Shown here: positions 24,005 through 33,478 of the stretch, in pieces
Position numbering within the stretch: position 1 is the first letter of the stretch
How the letters are laid out: each line of letters starts with the position of its first letter
DNA from: Dyadobacter sp.
GTDB taxonomy: Bacteria; Bacteroidota; Bacteroidia; Cytophagales; Spirosomataceae
Length of the DNA: 64,000 bases
Assembly (NCBI RefSeq): GCF_017744695.1
Contig: NZ_JAGIAS010000006.1
Location: forward strand, 186,001 to 250,000
Direction: 5' to 3'
The notes under the pieces: generated by a model
Database searches by the model: none
What the model was told of the DNA's origin: nothing
Seen by the model: only the letters and a program-made list of their open reading frames with translations
Made by a program: the position numbers and the translations under genes

Positions 24005-26151
24005 ATTGTTTGTTGCTATTCGTTACGCCAGCTGTTTTTGCCCAAAAGAATATCCAGGGCAAGGTGACCGACCATAAGGGAAATGCATTGCCCGGCGCGA
24101 ATGTATTTCTGAAAGGAACTTATGACGGCGGAACCACCGATGCGAACGGCATTTTCGCATTCCAGACCTCCGAGTCGGATACGGCGACGTTGGCCGCGAG
24201 TTATGTAGGATTTGAGGTTTTTGAAAAGAAGATTAATCTGAAAGAAGGCATTCCGGCAATGACGATCAAGCTTGAAGAACTCGCTAACGAACTGAATACG
24301 GTAGTGATTACCGCCGGGGCATTCGAGGCATCGGATGAAAAGCGGATGGCGATGCTGAAACCGCTGGATATCGTCACTACGGCGGGCGCGGCGGCGGATA
24401 TTACCGGGGCCATGCAGTTCCTCCCTGGCGCGCAGCGCGTAGGGGAGCAGGAGGGACTATTCGTACGCGGAGGCTCCGGTCAGGAAACCAAGATTGTGAT
24501 CGACGGGATGATCGTGCAGAACCCGTTTTTCAGTTCGCTACCCGATGTGCAATCACGCGGGCGGTTCAACCCATTTATGTTTAAAGGCACTTCATTCAGC
24601 ACCGGCGGATATTCGGCGCAATACGGGCAGGCATTGTCGTCGGTATTGTTGCTGAATACGACGGATAAGATCAGTAACAATGGATTAGGCATTAGTCTGA
24701 ACCTGGCGAACGCAGGTTTGAACTATGATTATGCCAGCAAAAACCAGTCGGTGTCGGCGGTAGTGTATTATGGTAATCTGCGACCATTGTTTAAGCTGGT
24801 GAAGCAGAATGTGGAATGGATTCACGCACCGGAATTCAAAGGATCCTCGCTGACCTATCGCTGGAAACCGACGAAAAACGGCGTGCTGAAAGTCTACGGT
24901 ATGTATTCCGACAGCCATCTGAGCATGGACAGCAAGGACCCGTTCTCCGACTCGGGGAAAATGCGGCTGGTTTTGAAAAACAACAATGCATTTACTACCA
25001 GCACCTACACCGACTCATGGGCCGATGGCCGGTGGACGATCAATTCGGGCCTTTCTTACAGCCGGAATAAGGATAATATGACCTATGATGGCGCTAACTT
25101 CGACCGTTTCGACGAGCGCACACAGGCCCGCATTGTGCTCACACGCCTGCTCACGGGGAATAATACTGTCCTGTTTGGTGCCGAGGCACATGCCATTAAT
25201 ATCGGAAATGGTGTGAATGGTACTTTGTATAGATTGAAAGACCGCTATGCCGCCGCATTCGTAGAATCGGAGATTTACATTACCCGTGCACTCGCGGGGA
25301 GGGTTGGCATCCGGAGCGAATACTCATCTGTGATCAGTCGTGCTAATGTTGCCCCGAGACTTTCATTCGCCTATAAAACCGGCCGGTACAGTCAGATTTC
25401 CCTGGCCGCAGGACAGTTTTACCAAAACCCGGATTACAGGTATTTGTATTTGAATAAATCCCTGAAATACGAACGGGCCGATCATCTGATCCTCAATTAC
25501 CAGATCATTAAAAACCAGCGCACATTCCGGGTTGAGACATTTTATAAAAACTACGCGCAGCTCGTCCGCGAATTCACCGGCCAGAAATACGATGCCGATC
25601 CCTACCGCTTTCCCTGGGGCACCACCACCAATGGCGGCGATGGCTATGCCCGCGGTTTCGACTTCTTCTGGCGCGACCAGAAATCCATCAAAAACCTGGA
25701 TTACTGGGTTACGTACAGTTTTGTGGATTCCAAACGTCTTTTCCAGCAATTTGAACAATCGGCCACCCCTACATTTATTTCAAACCATAATATCAGCCTG
25801 ATTACCAAAAAATGGTTTGAAAAGGCCAAAACCAACCTTAGTGCCACTTACGCATTCACCAGCGGCCGGCCTTACTACAACCCCAATAATGAAGAGTTTC
25901 TGAAAGACCGTACGCCAGCCGTTCATAATGTGAGCATTCAGGCCAGCAAACTGCAAAGCATTAAAGGAAACCTGGTGATATTCTACGCCACGGTCGATAA
26001 TATCCTGAACACCCGTAATGTGTTCACCTACCGCTACACACCCGACGGCAAAACGCGCTACGCCGTGGGCCCGCAGAGTTACCGCAGCTTCTTTGTAGGC
26101 ATGCAGATCATGCTTTCGAAGAAGGCCAAAGTAGAGAAAGACGATTTTTAA
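23992..26151 (+). CDS. TonB-dependent receptor with carboxypeptidase-like N-terminal domain
   Basis: A 719-residue outer-membrane protein. ATG 23992 gives a signal peptide MKLFYCLLLFVTPAVFAQ; the longer version would start inside an inverted repeat. Residues about 20-95 form a CarboxypepD_reg-like domain (GKVTDHKGNALPGANVFLKG), residues about 110-215 a plug (FVRGGSGQETKIVIDGMIVQ), and the rest a beta-barrel ending KVEKDDF, without the usual terminal aromatic residue. It is smaller than SusC. It heads a set with a secreted protein, a sensor kinase and a LytTR regulator, which suggests surface uptake or sensing tied to signalling. Confidence 0.9.
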   Translation: MKLFYCLLLFVTPAVFAQKNIQGKVTDHKGNALPGANVFLKGTYDGGTTDANGIFAFQTSESDTATLAASYVGFEVFEKKINLKEGIPAMTIKLEELANELNTVVITAGAFEASDEKRMAMLKPLDIVTTAGAAADITGAMQFLPGAQRVGEQEGLFVRGGSGQETKIVIDGMIVQNPFFSSLPDVQSRGRFNPFMFKGTSFSTGGYSAQYGQALSSVLLLNTTDKISNNGLGISLNLANAGLNYDYASKNQSVSAVVYYGNLRPLFKLVKQNVEWIHAPEFKGSSLTYRWKPTKNGVLKVYGMYSDSHLSMDSKDPFSDSGKMRLVLKNNNAFTTSTYTDSWADGRWTINSGLSYSRNKDNMTYDGANFDRFDERTQARIVLTRLLTGNNTVLFGAEAHAINIGNGVNGTLYRLKDRYAAAFVESEIYITRALAGRVGIRSEYSSVISRANVAPRLSFAYKTGRYSQISLAAGQFYQNPDYRYLYLNKSLKYERADHLILNYQIIKNQRTFRVETFYKNYAQLVREFTGQKYDADPYRFPWGTTTNGGDGYARGFDFFWRDQKSIKNLDYWVTYSFVDSKRLFQQFEQSATPTFISNHNISLITKKWFEKAKTNLSATYAFTSGRPYYNPNNEEFLKDRTPAVHNVSIQASKLQSIKGNLVIFYATVDNILNTRNVFTYRYTPDGKTRYAVGPQSYRSFFVGMQIMLSKKAKVEKDDF

Positions 26152-26188
26152 ACCATTCCATATTCAGCATTTTAAAACAAACAAAACA

Positions 26189-26845
26189 ATGAAAAAGCTA
26201 TTCACAATCGCACTACTGTTCGTGTTCGCAACCGGAATGGCGTGGGCGCAGAATGAGAAGTACACCCAGGCTATGGGCGACGGTATCAAAGCATTGAACG
26301 GCATCGACCGGTCCCAGCCGGACCCCAAAAGCCTGGTGGATATCGCCAACCGCTTCGAGCGTATCGCCGCCGCGGAGCCAAAAGAATGGCTGCCGAAATA
26401 CTATGCAGCTTATGCCAATGTATTGCTCGGCTTTGTAGCGCCAACACTGAACGAAAAAGATCAGTATCTGGATAAAGCAAATGCCTTATTGAAAGAGGCG
26501 GAAGGCATTGCCGGCAAACCGAACGATGAGCTGGAAGTTTTGAAAGCATATCAATCGCAAATTCACCTCGCGGCCGACCCGATGAACCGTTGGCAGGCGG
26601 ATGGGGAAAAGTTTCAGGGCTTCCTGCAATCGGCGAAGTCGATCAATGCCGAGAACCCGCGGATTTATTACCTGGAAGGTTCGAGCCTGTTTTTCACGCC
26701 GGAGGAATATGGCGGCGGGAAAAAGGTAGCCAAGCCGATGCTCGAAAAAGCCCAGCAGAAATTCAGCGCCTTTAAACCGGAAACATCTATTCACCCGGAT
26801 TGGGGTAAAATGGAGACCGAATGGATGCTTTCTCAGACAAACTGA
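26189..26845 (+). CDS. Secreted helical (TPR-like) protein of unknown function
   Basis: A 218-residue protein with a signal peptide (MKKLFTIALLFVFATGMAWA). The mature part is helical and repetitive in the style of TPR proteins, for example LPKYYAAYANVLLGFVAP and YLDKANALLKEAEGIAGK. No catalytic motif is seen. It lies 37 bases after the TonB receptor and 25 bases before the kinase gene, so it is probably cotranscribed and may be a periplasmic partner of the receptor. Confidence 0.75.
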   Translation: MKKLFTIALLFVFATGMAWAQNEKYTQAMGDGIKALNGIDRSQPDPKSLVDIANRFERIAAAEPKEWLPKYYAAYANVLLGFVAPTLNEKDQYLDKANALLKEAEGIAGKPNDELEVLKAYQSQIHLAADPMNRWQADGEKFQGFLQSAKSINAENPRIYYLEGSSLFFTPEEYGGGKKVAKPMLEKAQQKFSAFKPETSIHPDWGKMETEWMLSQTN

Positions 26846-26870
26846 TATTAACGTTTAGGGTTTAAGTAGC

Positions 26871-28319
26871 ATGAACGACAATAAGACGAAGCCGTTGCGC
26901 ATGACAGCCTCATCGCTGGACGGAAGGGATTTCAGTAACATGGATCTGGAAAATGCAGATTTCAGCTTTTCGAGTTTGAAGGACATAAACTTCGACGGGG
27001 CTAATCTGCGCAATGCAAAACTTCGTTTCTCGGCGCTCGACCGAACGACTTTCCGTAACGCCGATCTGCGGAATGCGGATCTGAGTTTCAGCAGTCTTTC
27101 GGATGTAGACCTCAGCGGGGCAAAGGTAGAGGGGGCTAATTTCAGTTTTACTTCACAGGAAAGATCATTCAACTGGCAGGATTTCAGCCTGATCGCCATT
27201 ATTCAGAACCAGGGCTGGGTGGGCACGCTGGTAGCGGCCATCCTCGGGGCGGTGATATTGTATGGCTTTAATGCGATCGCGTATTTCACCGCGGAGCTAT
27301 CGTTCACCGAAGAGCCTATCCGCCTGGCATTCTACAAATATCTGGTCATACTCAACATCGCCACGGGCGTATGCACGATCCTGGTCACGCAGGGGCTGAC
27401 TACCTGGTTGGACATGATCATCAAAAGTCTGCTCGCCAAGCACATCATACTCTCGATCATTATCTTTTTGTCCGACAGCCTGCTGGCGATAGCCGTACAT
27501 TACTTCTTCGCGGCCGATATCGTGAACCAGTATGTCGCGCGTTACCCGTCCGAGCCTTCGCAGAATGCGCCCTGGTACTGGTATGCATGGGCACCTGTCG
27601 CGATTGCCAACGTATTTTACTTCCTGAGCCGGGAAGGGCGACAGATTTCCCGAAAGATATCGGATCAGGAGTACCAGCTGCTAAATCTGGAGAAATTGAA
27701 GACCCGGGCAGAGCTGGACGCATTGCAGGCCCGCATTAACCCTCATTTTTTGTATAACTCCCTGAACAGTATTGCCAGTCTCGTCCATGAAAATCCGGAT
27801 AAGGCGGAGGAAATGACGCTTCTGCTTTCCAAGCTGTTCCGCTACACCACCGGCCGTAAGACGAGCGATTACTTCGATACCATCGAAAACGAGCTGGAAA
27901 TGGTGGAAACCTATTTGCAGGTCGAGAAGGTGCGGTTTGGAGACCGCCTGCGCTTTACCGTAGAAGTTGAGGAGGAGTCATTGAAGAACCTGCAAGTGCC
28001 TAAATTCATTTTGCAGCCAATCGTCGAGAATGCCATCAAGCATGGTGTCTCGCGTATGGCCGATCTGGGGAATATCGTGGTGAAGATTTATGAAAAAGAC
28101 CAATGGCTGCATTTGTGCGTGCACGACAATGGCCCGGCATTTTCCGACACATTGGGTGCGGGCTACGGCATGCGCAGTATTCAGGACAAACTGAAACTGC
28201 TTTACGGCGAAAACGCTCGTTTGGAACTGCACAACCAACCCCACAAATCGGTTAATATTGCCATCCAAAAATCTGCTATTGAACAACATCAACAATCCAA
28301 TCATGCTTTTTCCGCTTAA
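26871..28319 (+). CDS. LytS-type sensor histidine kinase with N-terminal pentapeptide repeats
   Basis: A 482-residue membrane kinase with an unusual layout. Residues about 14-95 are some 16 pentapeptide repeats of the A(D/N)LXX kind (NFDGANLRNAKLRFSAL, TFRNADLRNADLSFSSL). Four transmembrane helices follow (about 117-140, 157-177, 191-213, 236-253). A His_kinase domain has the phospho-accepting His292 in INPHFLYNSLNSIASL, the N-box QPIVENAIKHGV (Asn387) and the G-box GAGYGMRSIQDKLKLLYG. Even helix number puts both the repeats and the kinase in the cytoplasm. It overlaps the regulator gene by 17 bases. Confidence 0.92.
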   Translation: MNDNKTKPLRMTASSLDGRDFSNMDLENADFSFSSLKDINFDGANLRNAKLRFSALDRTTFRNADLRNADLSFSSLSDVDLSGAKVEGANFSFTSQERSFNWQDFSLIAIIQNQGWVGTLVAAILGAVILYGFNAIAYFTAELSFTEEPIRLAFYKYLVILNIATGVCTILVTQGLTTWLDMIIKSLLAKHIILSIIIFLSDSLLAIAVHYFFAADIVNQYVARYPSEPSQNAPWYWYAWAPVAIANVFYFLSREGRQISRKISDQEYQLLNLEKLKTRAELDALQARINPHFLYNSLNSIASLVHENPDKAEEMTLLLSKLFRYTTGRKTSDYFDTIENELEMVETYLQVEKVRFGDRLRFTVEVEEESLKNLQVPKFILQPIVENAIKHGVSRMADLGNIVVKIYEKDQWLHLCVHDNGPAFSDTLGAGYGMRSIQDKLKLLYGENARLELHNQPHKSVNIAIQKSAIEQHQQSNHAFSA

Positions 28320-29085
28320 AACGATCCTGATCGACGACGAACAGCTTGCATTGAGCCGCCTCAGAAGGCTGCTCGAAAAGCATCCCGACACTTTCGATAT
28401 CGTGTCGGAAGCCAAAAACGGCGCCGAGGGGCTGGTTGAAATAGACAAGCATCATCCCGACGTAATTTTTCTCGATATCGAAATGCCGCTGCTGAACGGC
28501 TTCGAAATGCTTTCCAAACTCACCAAAATGCCTTTAGTCGTGTTTTCGACGGCTTATGATCAATATGCGATCCGCGCATTTGAGGAAAATTCGGTGGATT
28601 ACCTGCTGAAACCGGTGGAGAATGACCGGCTGATGAAAACCATTGAGAAAATTAAGAATATTACCCAGGCGGCGAATGGCCATTCGGGCGGTTATAATCC
28701 CTATTCCGAAAATCTGCTGAGGCTGTTGGAAGAAATGAAGCCGAAAAAAGAGATATTCTCGCTGTCGGTGAAATCCGGCGACCGCATCCTGCTGATACCG
28801 ATGACGGAGATCACGCATTTCGAAGCGGAAGAAAAATACGTTTTCCTGAATACGCTCGACGGGCAGAAATACCTGCTCAACTACACGCTTACTTCACTCG
28901 AAGAGAAGCTACCCAAGCATTACCTGCGCGTGAGCCGGGCGGGTATTGTCAACTCTCACCATATCAAGGAAATTCAGAAACACTTCAACGGCAAATACGT
29001 AATCGTGATGCGCGATCGCAAGGCTTCGCAAGTCACCAGCGGGAGTACCTACGGTGATGCGATCCGCCATCTTCTTGATAATTAA
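28303..29085 (+). CDS. LytTR-family response regulator
   Basis: A 260-residue regulator. The receiver has acidic pair Asp11-Asp12 (LIDDEQ), phospho-accepting Asp58 in VIFLDIEMPLLNGF, Ser/Thr in VVFSTAYDQYA and Lys in DYLLKPVEN. The C-terminal LytTR DNA-binding domain starts near residue 160 (SVKSGDRILLIPMTEITHFE) and includes YLRVSRAGIVNSHHIKEIQK. ATG 28303 was chosen because it starts right before the receiver and overlaps the kinase gene by 17 bases, which fits a coupled kinase-regulator pair. Confidence 0.93.
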   Translation: MLFPLKTILIDDEQLALSRLRRLLEKHPDTFDIVSEAKNGAEGLVEIDKHHPDVIFLDIEMPLLNGFEMLSKLTKMPLVVFSTAYDQYAIRAFEENSVDYLLKPVENDRLMKTIEKIKNITQAANGHSGGYNPYSENLLRLLEEMKPKKEIFSLSVKSGDRILLIPMTEITHFEAEEKYVFLNTLDGQKYLLNYTLTSLEEKLPKHYLRVSRAGIVNSHHIKEIQKHFNGKYVIVMRDRKASQVTSGSTYGDAIRHLLDN

Positions 29086-29402
29086 TCGAATTACACCCTG
29101 ATTGTACCGGAATATTCATTTTGTAGACCTGATTCTTATTCCTAAATTGCGCCCTCGTTTAAATTTCCATTACTATTTTGGAAGTTAATGCGTTGTCCAT
29201 CAGGGCTTTCTGATAGGCTGGTGATGGGAGCAGGAATGAATTGTGCAGTTTTTCGGCACACATTGACAGGTTGCTGCGTATTGGTTTACTGGCAAAGTGA
29301 TTCCTGAAATAACCCGGAGCGGCTGAAAATCATTCCCGATGGCCAGCTCTTCGTTCATGTTGTTTTTGTTTTGTTAAAAAAGGTTAAAAGGAGTCAGGAG
29401 TA
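29086..29402 (+). promoter_or_regulatory. 317-base gap with a candidate uppS promoter (29120-29150)
   Basis: TTTG at 29120-29123, then 19 bases, then TAAATTGC at 29143-29150. The spacing fits the Bacteroidota -33/-7 arrangement, but the -7 element lacks one T of TAnnTTTG. It would drive uppS and bamA from about 250 bases upstream. I see no gene or terminator in the rest of the gap. Confidence 0.35.
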
Positions 29403-30155
29403 ATGAAGGAGCTCATTGATACGGGCAATCTGCCAAAACACATAGCCGTTATCATGGACGGTAACGGAAGATGGGCCCAAAACCAGGGAGCAGCGCGTGT
29501 GTTTGGGCATCGCAATGCGATCAAGGCGGTGAGGGAAGTGACGGAAGGATGTGCGGAGCTCGGGGTTTCTTGTCTGACGTTGTATGCTTTTTCAACCGAA
29601 AACTGGGCGCGCCCGGAGTTTGAAGTAAGAGCGCTGATGGAACTGCTCGTGCAATCGATCGGTAACGAGCTGCCCACGATGATGAAAAACAATGTGAAGC
29701 TCGATACGATCGGAAATACGGCAAGCCTTCCGAAGAGCTGCCAGAACCAATTGGAAAAAGCGATCTGGGAGACACGCAACAATACGGGCCTGAATCTCAT
29801 CCTGGCATTGGGTTACAGTGGCAAGTGGGACATTACCCAGGCAGCGCGCAAAATCGCCGAGGACGTTCGTAACGGTGTTTTGCTACCCGAAGAAATCAAT
29901 GAAGAAGTAGTAGCAGGAAATTTGTCGACGGGCAGTCGCCCCGAGGTGGACCTGATGCTGCGGACAGGCGGTGACCACAGGATCAGTAACTTCCTGCTTT
30001 GGCAACTGGCATATTCTGAACTATATTTTTATGAGGATCTTTTCTGGCCCGACTTCCGCCGGGAGCATTTGTACGAGGCGATACTTTCGTATCAGAACCG
30101 TGAAAGGCGCTTCGGCAAAACGGGAGAACAAATTAAAGCGAATGGTGCTAAGTAG
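29403..30155 (+). CDS. uppS: Isoprenyl transferase (undecaprenyl diphosphate synthase)
   Basis: A 250-residue cis-prenyltransferase that makes the C55 lipid carrier for peptidoglycan and surface glycans. Motifs: HIAVIMDGNGRWAQNQG with the catalytic Asp, GHRNAIKAVREV, LTLYAFSTENWARP, and the C-terminal DLMLRTGGDHRISNFLLWQ with YSELYFYEDLFWPDF. It is followed by bamA six bases later, the usual Bacteroidota arrangement. Confidence 0.96.
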   Translation: MKELIDTGNLPKHIAVIMDGNGRWAQNQGAARVFGHRNAIKAVREVTEGCAELGVSCLTLYAFSTENWARPEFEVRALMELLVQSIGNELPTMMKNNVKLDTIGNTASLPKSCQNQLEKAIWETRNNTGLNLILALGYSGKWDITQAARKIAEDVRNGVLLPEEINEEVVAGNLSTGSRPEVDLMLRTGGDHRISNFLLWQLAYSELYFYEDLFWPDFRREHLYEAILSYQNRERRFGKTGEQIKANGAK

Positions 30156-30161
30156 AATTAT

Positions 30162-32759
30162 ATGAACCCAGTGAAAAATTTGAATAAATCATTAGCACAT
30201 CTCAAAGGTCTCTCTGCATTAATCCTGCTGTGCTGCTGTGTTTCGGTACAGGCGCAACGTGTAGGCCTGGGAGGCGCAAAACCCGCCGCCGCTCCAACTA
30301 ACCTGGGTATCGATCCCGCCAATCCAAAGGAATATACCATCGCAGAAGTGACCGTTTCGGGCACCCAGTTCCTCGACCCGAACTCGATGATCTCTATTTC
30401 CGGCTTGAAACCCGGTGATAAAATCCGCATTCCGGGACCGGCTGTGACTTCGTCTATCAAGAAAATGATGGATTTTGGTACGCTGGATGATGTAGAAATC
30501 ATGGCGACCAAGATCGAAGGCGAAAAGGTTTGGCTGAATATCCACATTAAAGAACGCCCGAGGCTTTACAAAGTTTCCTTCTCGGGTATCCGCAAAGGTG
30601 AGCGCGAGACGCTGAACGACAAGGTGAAGCTGATCAAAGGCCGCGTCATCACGCCGACGATCATCAAAAACACCCAGCTGGTCATCAAGAAATACTATAT
30701 GGATAAGGGTTTTTACTATACCAAAGTAAAGGTCCTCCAAATCCCCGATTCAACCCGCGGCCAGGCTACCCTGAACTTCTCGATCACGAAGGGCAAGAAG
30801 GTTAAGATCCAGAAAATCAATATTGAAGGTAATACTGCTATCAGCGATCAAACGCTGAAACGCAAAATGAAAGGCACCAAGCAGCGCCGCATTGGCCGCC
30901 TTTTCAACCCATCGAAATACATTCCAAAAAAATACGACGAGGATAAGGAGAAACTCATCGCTTACTACCGCAAAAACGGTTACCGCGATGCGACCATCCA
31001 GTTCGATACCATTATCAATGGCGACCAGACGATCAGCATCGACATGAAGATCGATGAAGGTCAGAAATACTATTACCGCAATATCAGCTGGTCGGGTAAC
31101 TACCTGTACACCTCGCAATATCTGAGCGAGCGCCTGGGTGTGAAAAAGGGTGACGTGTACAATCCGGAAGAACTGGACAAGAAGATCAACGGTATCCCAG
31201 GCTCCGACGTTAGTTCGATTTACATGGACGACGGTTACCTCTATTTCCACATCGAACCTACCGAAAGAGCCGTTGAAGGCGACTCGATCGACGTGGAGCT
31301 CCGCATGTTCGAAGGTAAGCAGGCGACTATCAACCGCATTCTCCTGAACGGTAACACCAAGACCAGCGATCGCGTGGTATTACGGGAGCTATTTACATTG
31401 CCAGGTCAGAAATTCAGCAAAACGGAGATCATCAACACCCAGCGTCAGCTGTCGCAAATGGGTTATTTTGATCCTGAGAAAATCCAGATCAACCCGATCC
31501 CTAACCAGGCCGACGGTACTGTGGATATCGAGTACACCGTGGAGGAAAAGCCATCCGACCAGATTGAGCTTTCCGGTGGTTGGGGAGGTTATATCGGTTT
31601 CGTAGGGACATTGGGTTTGGTTTTCAATAACTTCTCCATTAAGAACATCCCAAATCGCGAAACGTGGCGCCCATTGCCTTCCGGTGACGGCCAAAAGCTT
31701 TCATTGCGCTTCCAGGCCAACGGAAAGCAGTATCAAACCTACTCGCTGTCGTTCAGTGAACCGTGGTTGGGTGGTAAGAAACCGATCAACTTCGGCGTGT
31801 CATTCCAGCGTACGGTTTACCGCATGACCGATTTGAGCTCTTACTATGGCTATAATACGGCTTCGAGGACAGGAAAGGTCAACTACCGGGGAGGTTACTA
31901 TAACAATGGTATCACCTTGTCGCTCGGCCGCCGTCTGAAAGAGCCGGACCGTAACCTCGTGATGACGCACTCGCTGTCATACCAGCGCTACCGTCTCGAC
32001 AGCCTCGACATTTTCCGCATTGGTTACAGCAAGGGTATCTCGAACAACATTTCATTCAATACCACCATCTCGCGGAACACATTGAGTGATTTCCAATTCC
32101 CGAGAAGTGGTAGCAATATCTCTTTGAGTGCTACTTTCACGCCGCCTTATTCGGTATTCCGCAAGAAAGCATTCTCCGACAAAACCGACACTTACCGCTG
32201 GGTTGAATACCACAAATGGATGTTCGATGCAAGCTATTATGCCACTATCGTAGGCAAACTCGTGATGAGCACCCGCGCGCACATGGGCTTCCTGGGGGCG
32301 TACGGAAACAAGGTTGGTTACAGCCCGTTCGGTCGCTTCATCCTGGGCGGTTCCGGTCTGGCGGGCCAGGGTACATTCTCGCTCGCGGATCAGGATATTA
32401 TCGGTCTTCGTGGTTACCAGGATCAGAAAGTTGGACCACTGGCTGCTAACGGTTATCCTGCGTCAGGTGGAGGTATTGTTTATAACAAATATGTAATGGA
32501 ACTTCGCTACCCTGTTTCGCTTAACCCGCAGGCCACGATTTTCGTGCTCGGTTTTGCGGAAGGTGGCAATAACTGGGGTAGTTACAGCGAGTTCAATCCT
32601 TTCGACTTGAAACGTTCCGCAGGTATTGGTGCGAGGATTTTCATGCCGGCGTTCGGTTTGCTCGGTATCGACTGGGGGTATGGATTTGACAAAATTCAGG
32701 GACAGACCACCCGGAGCGGGCCGCAGTTCCACTTTACAATCGGGCAGCAGATCAGATAA
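30162..32759 (+). CDS. bamA: Outer membrane protein assembly factor BamA
   Basis: An 865-residue Omp85 protein. After a signal peptide (SALILLCCCVSVQA), five POTRA domains occupy about residues 50-460 (for example RLYKVSFSGIRKGERETLND and INRILLNGNTKTSDRVVLRE), and a 16-strand Omp85 barrel makes up the C-terminal half, with the VRGF-like loop IIGLRGYQDQKVGPLA and FHFTIGQQIR at the end. It inserts beta-barrel proteins into the outer membrane. The two Skp genes follow at once, so the gene set is a barrel-assembly operon. Confidence 0.95.
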   Translation: MNPVKNLNKSLAHLKGLSALILLCCCVSVQAQRVGLGGAKPAAAPTNLGIDPANPKEYTIAEVTVSGTQFLDPNSMISISGLKPGDKIRIPGPAVTSSIKKMMDFGTLDDVEIMATKIEGEKVWLNIHIKERPRLYKVSFSGIRKGERETLNDKVKLIKGRVITPTIIKNTQLVIKKYYMDKGFYYTKVKVLQIPDSTRGQATLNFSITKGKKVKIQKINIEGNTAISDQTLKRKMKGTKQRRIGRLFNPSKYIPKKYDEDKEKLIAYYRKNGYRDATIQFDTIINGDQTISIDMKIDEGQKYYYRNISWSGNYLYTSQYLSERLGVKKGDVYNPEELDKKINGIPGSDVSSIYMDDGYLYFHIEPTERAVEGDSIDVELRMFEGKQATINRILLNGNTKTSDRVVLRELFTLPGQKFSKTEIINTQRQLSQMGYFDPEKIQINPIPNQADGTVDIEYTVEEKPSDQIELSGGWGGYIGFVGTLGLVFNNFSIKNIPNRETWRPLPSGDGQKLSLRFQANGKQYQTYSLSFSEPWLGGKKPINFGVSFQRTVYRMTDLSSYYGYNTASRTGKVNYRGGYYNNGITLSLGRRLKEPDRNLVMTHSLSYQRYRLDSLDIFRIGYSKGISNNISFNTTISRNTLSDFQFPRSGSNISLSATFTPPYSVFRKKAFSDKTDTYRWVEYHKWMFDASYYATIVGKLVMSTRAHMGFLGAYGNKVGYSPFGRFILGGSGLAGQGTFSLADQDIIGLRGYQDQKVGPLAANGYPASGGGIVYNKYVMELRYPVSLNPQATIFVLGFAEGGNNWGSYSEFNPFDLKRSAGIGARIFMPAFGLLGIDWGYGFDKIQGQTTRSGPQFHFTIGQQIR

Positions 32760-32813
32760 TAATCTGACGGGGGGATTCGTTAAGAGGTTTGCAAATTATA
32801 TTAGCAGCTTGGC

Positions 32814-33467
32814 ATGAAGAAGATCTTTATTTTACTAGTTTTGTCAATTCTATGCAGTTCAGCACTATATGCTCAGAAGATCGGGTATACGGACATGGAA
32901 TTCATAACCAGTAAAATGCCCGAATACCAGGCCGCACAGGCTGCGATGAAGAAATTCACCGACCAGTGGTCTAAGGAAATTCAGGACAAGTTTGCCGAGA
33001 TCGACCGCATGCAGCGTGCGTATATGGCAGAAGAAATCCTGTTGACAGACGAGTTGAAGAGGAAGCGGCAGGGTGAAATTAAAGAGAAGGAGCTCGAAGC
33101 GGGCGAATACAATAGTAAGATATTCGGTGTGGAGGGGTTGATGTTCCAAAAGAAAAAGGAACTGATGAAGCCCGTACTTGAAAAGGTACAGCGCGCGGTG
33201 ACCAAGGTATGCAGCCAGCGCAGGCTCGATTTTATGTTCGATAAATCCAGTGACATCGGCATGCTCTATACCAATCCGAAACATGATTATTCGGATTATG
33301 TAATGGAGGAACTGGGGATCGATCCGAAAGCCAACAAAGCAGGCGGTAATGACAAGACTGGCGCGAACGATAAGAATGCCAAACCGGAAGAGCCGGCCCA
33401 ACAACAGCCAGCCACTCCTGCGAAGAACTCACCAAAACAAAAAAGTACAAACAGTAAACTTAAATAA
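32814..33467 (+). CDS. OmpH/Skp family periplasmic chaperone (first copy)
   Basis: A 217-residue protein with a signal peptide (FILLVLSILCSSALYAQ), then KIGYTDMEFITSKMPEYQAA and a long charged helical arm, the Skp layout. YTNPKHDYSDYVMEELGIDP closes the domain; the last 45 residues are a low-complexity tail rich in Lys, Asn, Gln and Pro. Skp trimers hold unfolded outer-membrane proteins on their way to BamA, whose gene lies 54 bases upstream. Confidence 0.9.
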   Translation: MKKIFILLVLSILCSSALYAQKIGYTDMEFITSKMPEYQAAQAAMKKFTDQWSKEIQDKFAEIDRMQRAYMAEEILLTDELKRKRQGEIKEKELEAGEYNSKIFGVEGLMFQKKKELMKPVLEKVQRAVTKVCSQRRLDFMFDKSSDIGMLYTNPKHDYSDYVMEELGIDPKANKAGGNDKTGANDKNAKPEEPAQQQPATPAKNSPKQKSTNSKLK

Positions 33468-33478
33468 GTAACAAAGCA

